This document shows positions 6,309 through 6,571 of a stretch of DNA of 6,571 nucleotides, in pieces (position 1 is the stretch's first letter; each line of letters begins with the position of its first letter). A program made the position numbers and the translations under genes. The stretch is from contig JAFOIS010000006.1 of NCBI GenBank assembly GCA_017420605.1, positions 1-6,571 on the forward strand, given 5' to 3'. Origin of the DNA: Lachnospiraceae bacterium (lineage in GTDB: Bacteria; Bacillota; Clostridia; Lachnospirales; Lachnospiraceae). The notes under the pieces were generated by a model that saw nothing but the letters and a program-made list of their open reading frames with translations, was not told where the DNA came from and searched no databases.

Positions 6309-6571
6309 ATGAAGGTGCTTGCGCTGGAGACCAGCACGTCAAATATCAAAGCGCTGCTTTATGACAATGTATCCGGAGCCCGGCTGACGAGAGAGAAGCA
6401 TATCCCGGGGGAGATCATCCGGGACGGGGCGCTATACGATCCGGACCGGCTCGCCCTTGACATGCTTGCCCTCGGCAGGACGGTCCTGGAGGAAAACAGG
6501 AGTGTTCCGGATGTCATCAGCGTCTCCGTTTCCTGGCACAGCCTGCTTCTGTGCGACCGGGAAATGCGGCC
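6309..6571 (+). CDS. FGGY-family carbohydrate kinase, gluconokinase-like (3' truncated)
   Basis: Only the first 87 codons are in the window. The N-terminus, MKVLALETSTSNIKALLYD, matches the first phosphate-binding loop of FGGY sugar kinases (usually LDIGTTS-K), with Glu in place of the common Asp. Residues near 75-84 read VSWHSLLLCD, which resembles the MHSLL(A)-D segment of FGGY gluconokinases. The start is set by GGGAGG at 6296-6301, 7 bases before the ATG. A gluconokinase would make 6-phosphogluconate, the substrate of the dehydrogenase encoded two genes upstream, so context supports an aldonate kinase. Xylulokinase- or ribulokinase-type specificity cannot be excluded from this fragment. 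The gene contains CTA and TCA codons that its neighbours almost avoid, which fits lower expression behind a terminator. The family call is good; the substrate is an inference. Confidence 0.8.
   Translation, partial: MKVLALETSTSNIKALLYDNVSGARLTREKHIPGEIIRDGALYDPDRLALDMLALGRTVLEENRSVPDVISVSVSWHSLLLCDREMR

Noticed and set aside
1..6571. Mobile elements, phage genes, CRISPR repeats, tRNA genes or a defence system
   Set aside because: All space is taken by metabolic genes and short intergenic regions; no long repeats, transposase-like products or repeat-spacer pattern are seen.

Overview
The window is a densely packed bacterial locus with every gene on the + strand. It carries central-carbon and sugar-acid metabolism. 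I see no mobile element, CRISPR array, tRNA or rRNA. GC-rich coding sequence, strong AGGAG-type Shine-Dalgarno sites, hairpin-plus-U-tract terminators and a pyrophosphate-dependent phosphofructokinase fit an anaerobic, fermentative bacterium. A GC-rich Bacillota/Clostridia member is my best guess, but the assignment is inference; no taxonomic marker gene is present.

Layout: (1) bases 1-998, the 3' part of a D-threonine aldolase / D-serine dehydratase-like PLP enzyme, cut by the window edge just before its PLP lysine. (2) 1029-2813, an IlvD/Edd-family dehydratase that resembles the sugar-acid dehydratases Edd and YjhG/YagF more than the branched-chain amino-acid enzyme IlvD. These two genes are 30 bases apart and form one transcription unit, closed by a terminator at 2831-2866. 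(3) 2871-3029, an intergenic region with a candidate promoter and a leader hairpin, followed by a long PPi-dependent phosphofructokinase (3030-4685) with its own terminator (4706-4745). (4) A second cluster: a short 6-phosphogluconate dehydrogenase-like protein (4802-5698), a 6-phospho-3-hexuloisomerase-like SIS protein (5718-6254), a strong terminator-like hairpin (6260-6295), and the start of an FGGY carbohydrate kinase resembling gluconokinase (6309 to the window end).

Likely joint role: the kinase would phosphorylate gluconate or another aldonate, the 6PGDH-like enzyme would oxidatively decarboxylate the product to a pentulose 5-phosphate, and the SIS protein would interconvert a ketose phosphate. 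The PPi-phosphofructokinase would feed fructose 6-phosphate into glycolysis. The upstream pair would open a separate entry for hydroxy- or amino-sugar acids through dehydration or aldol cleavage. The individual family calls are well supported by motifs; the exact substrates are not. The most interesting points are the isomerase without a visible hexulose-phosphate synthase partner, the non-canonical cysteine set of the dehydratase, and the terminator lying directly against the kinase start.
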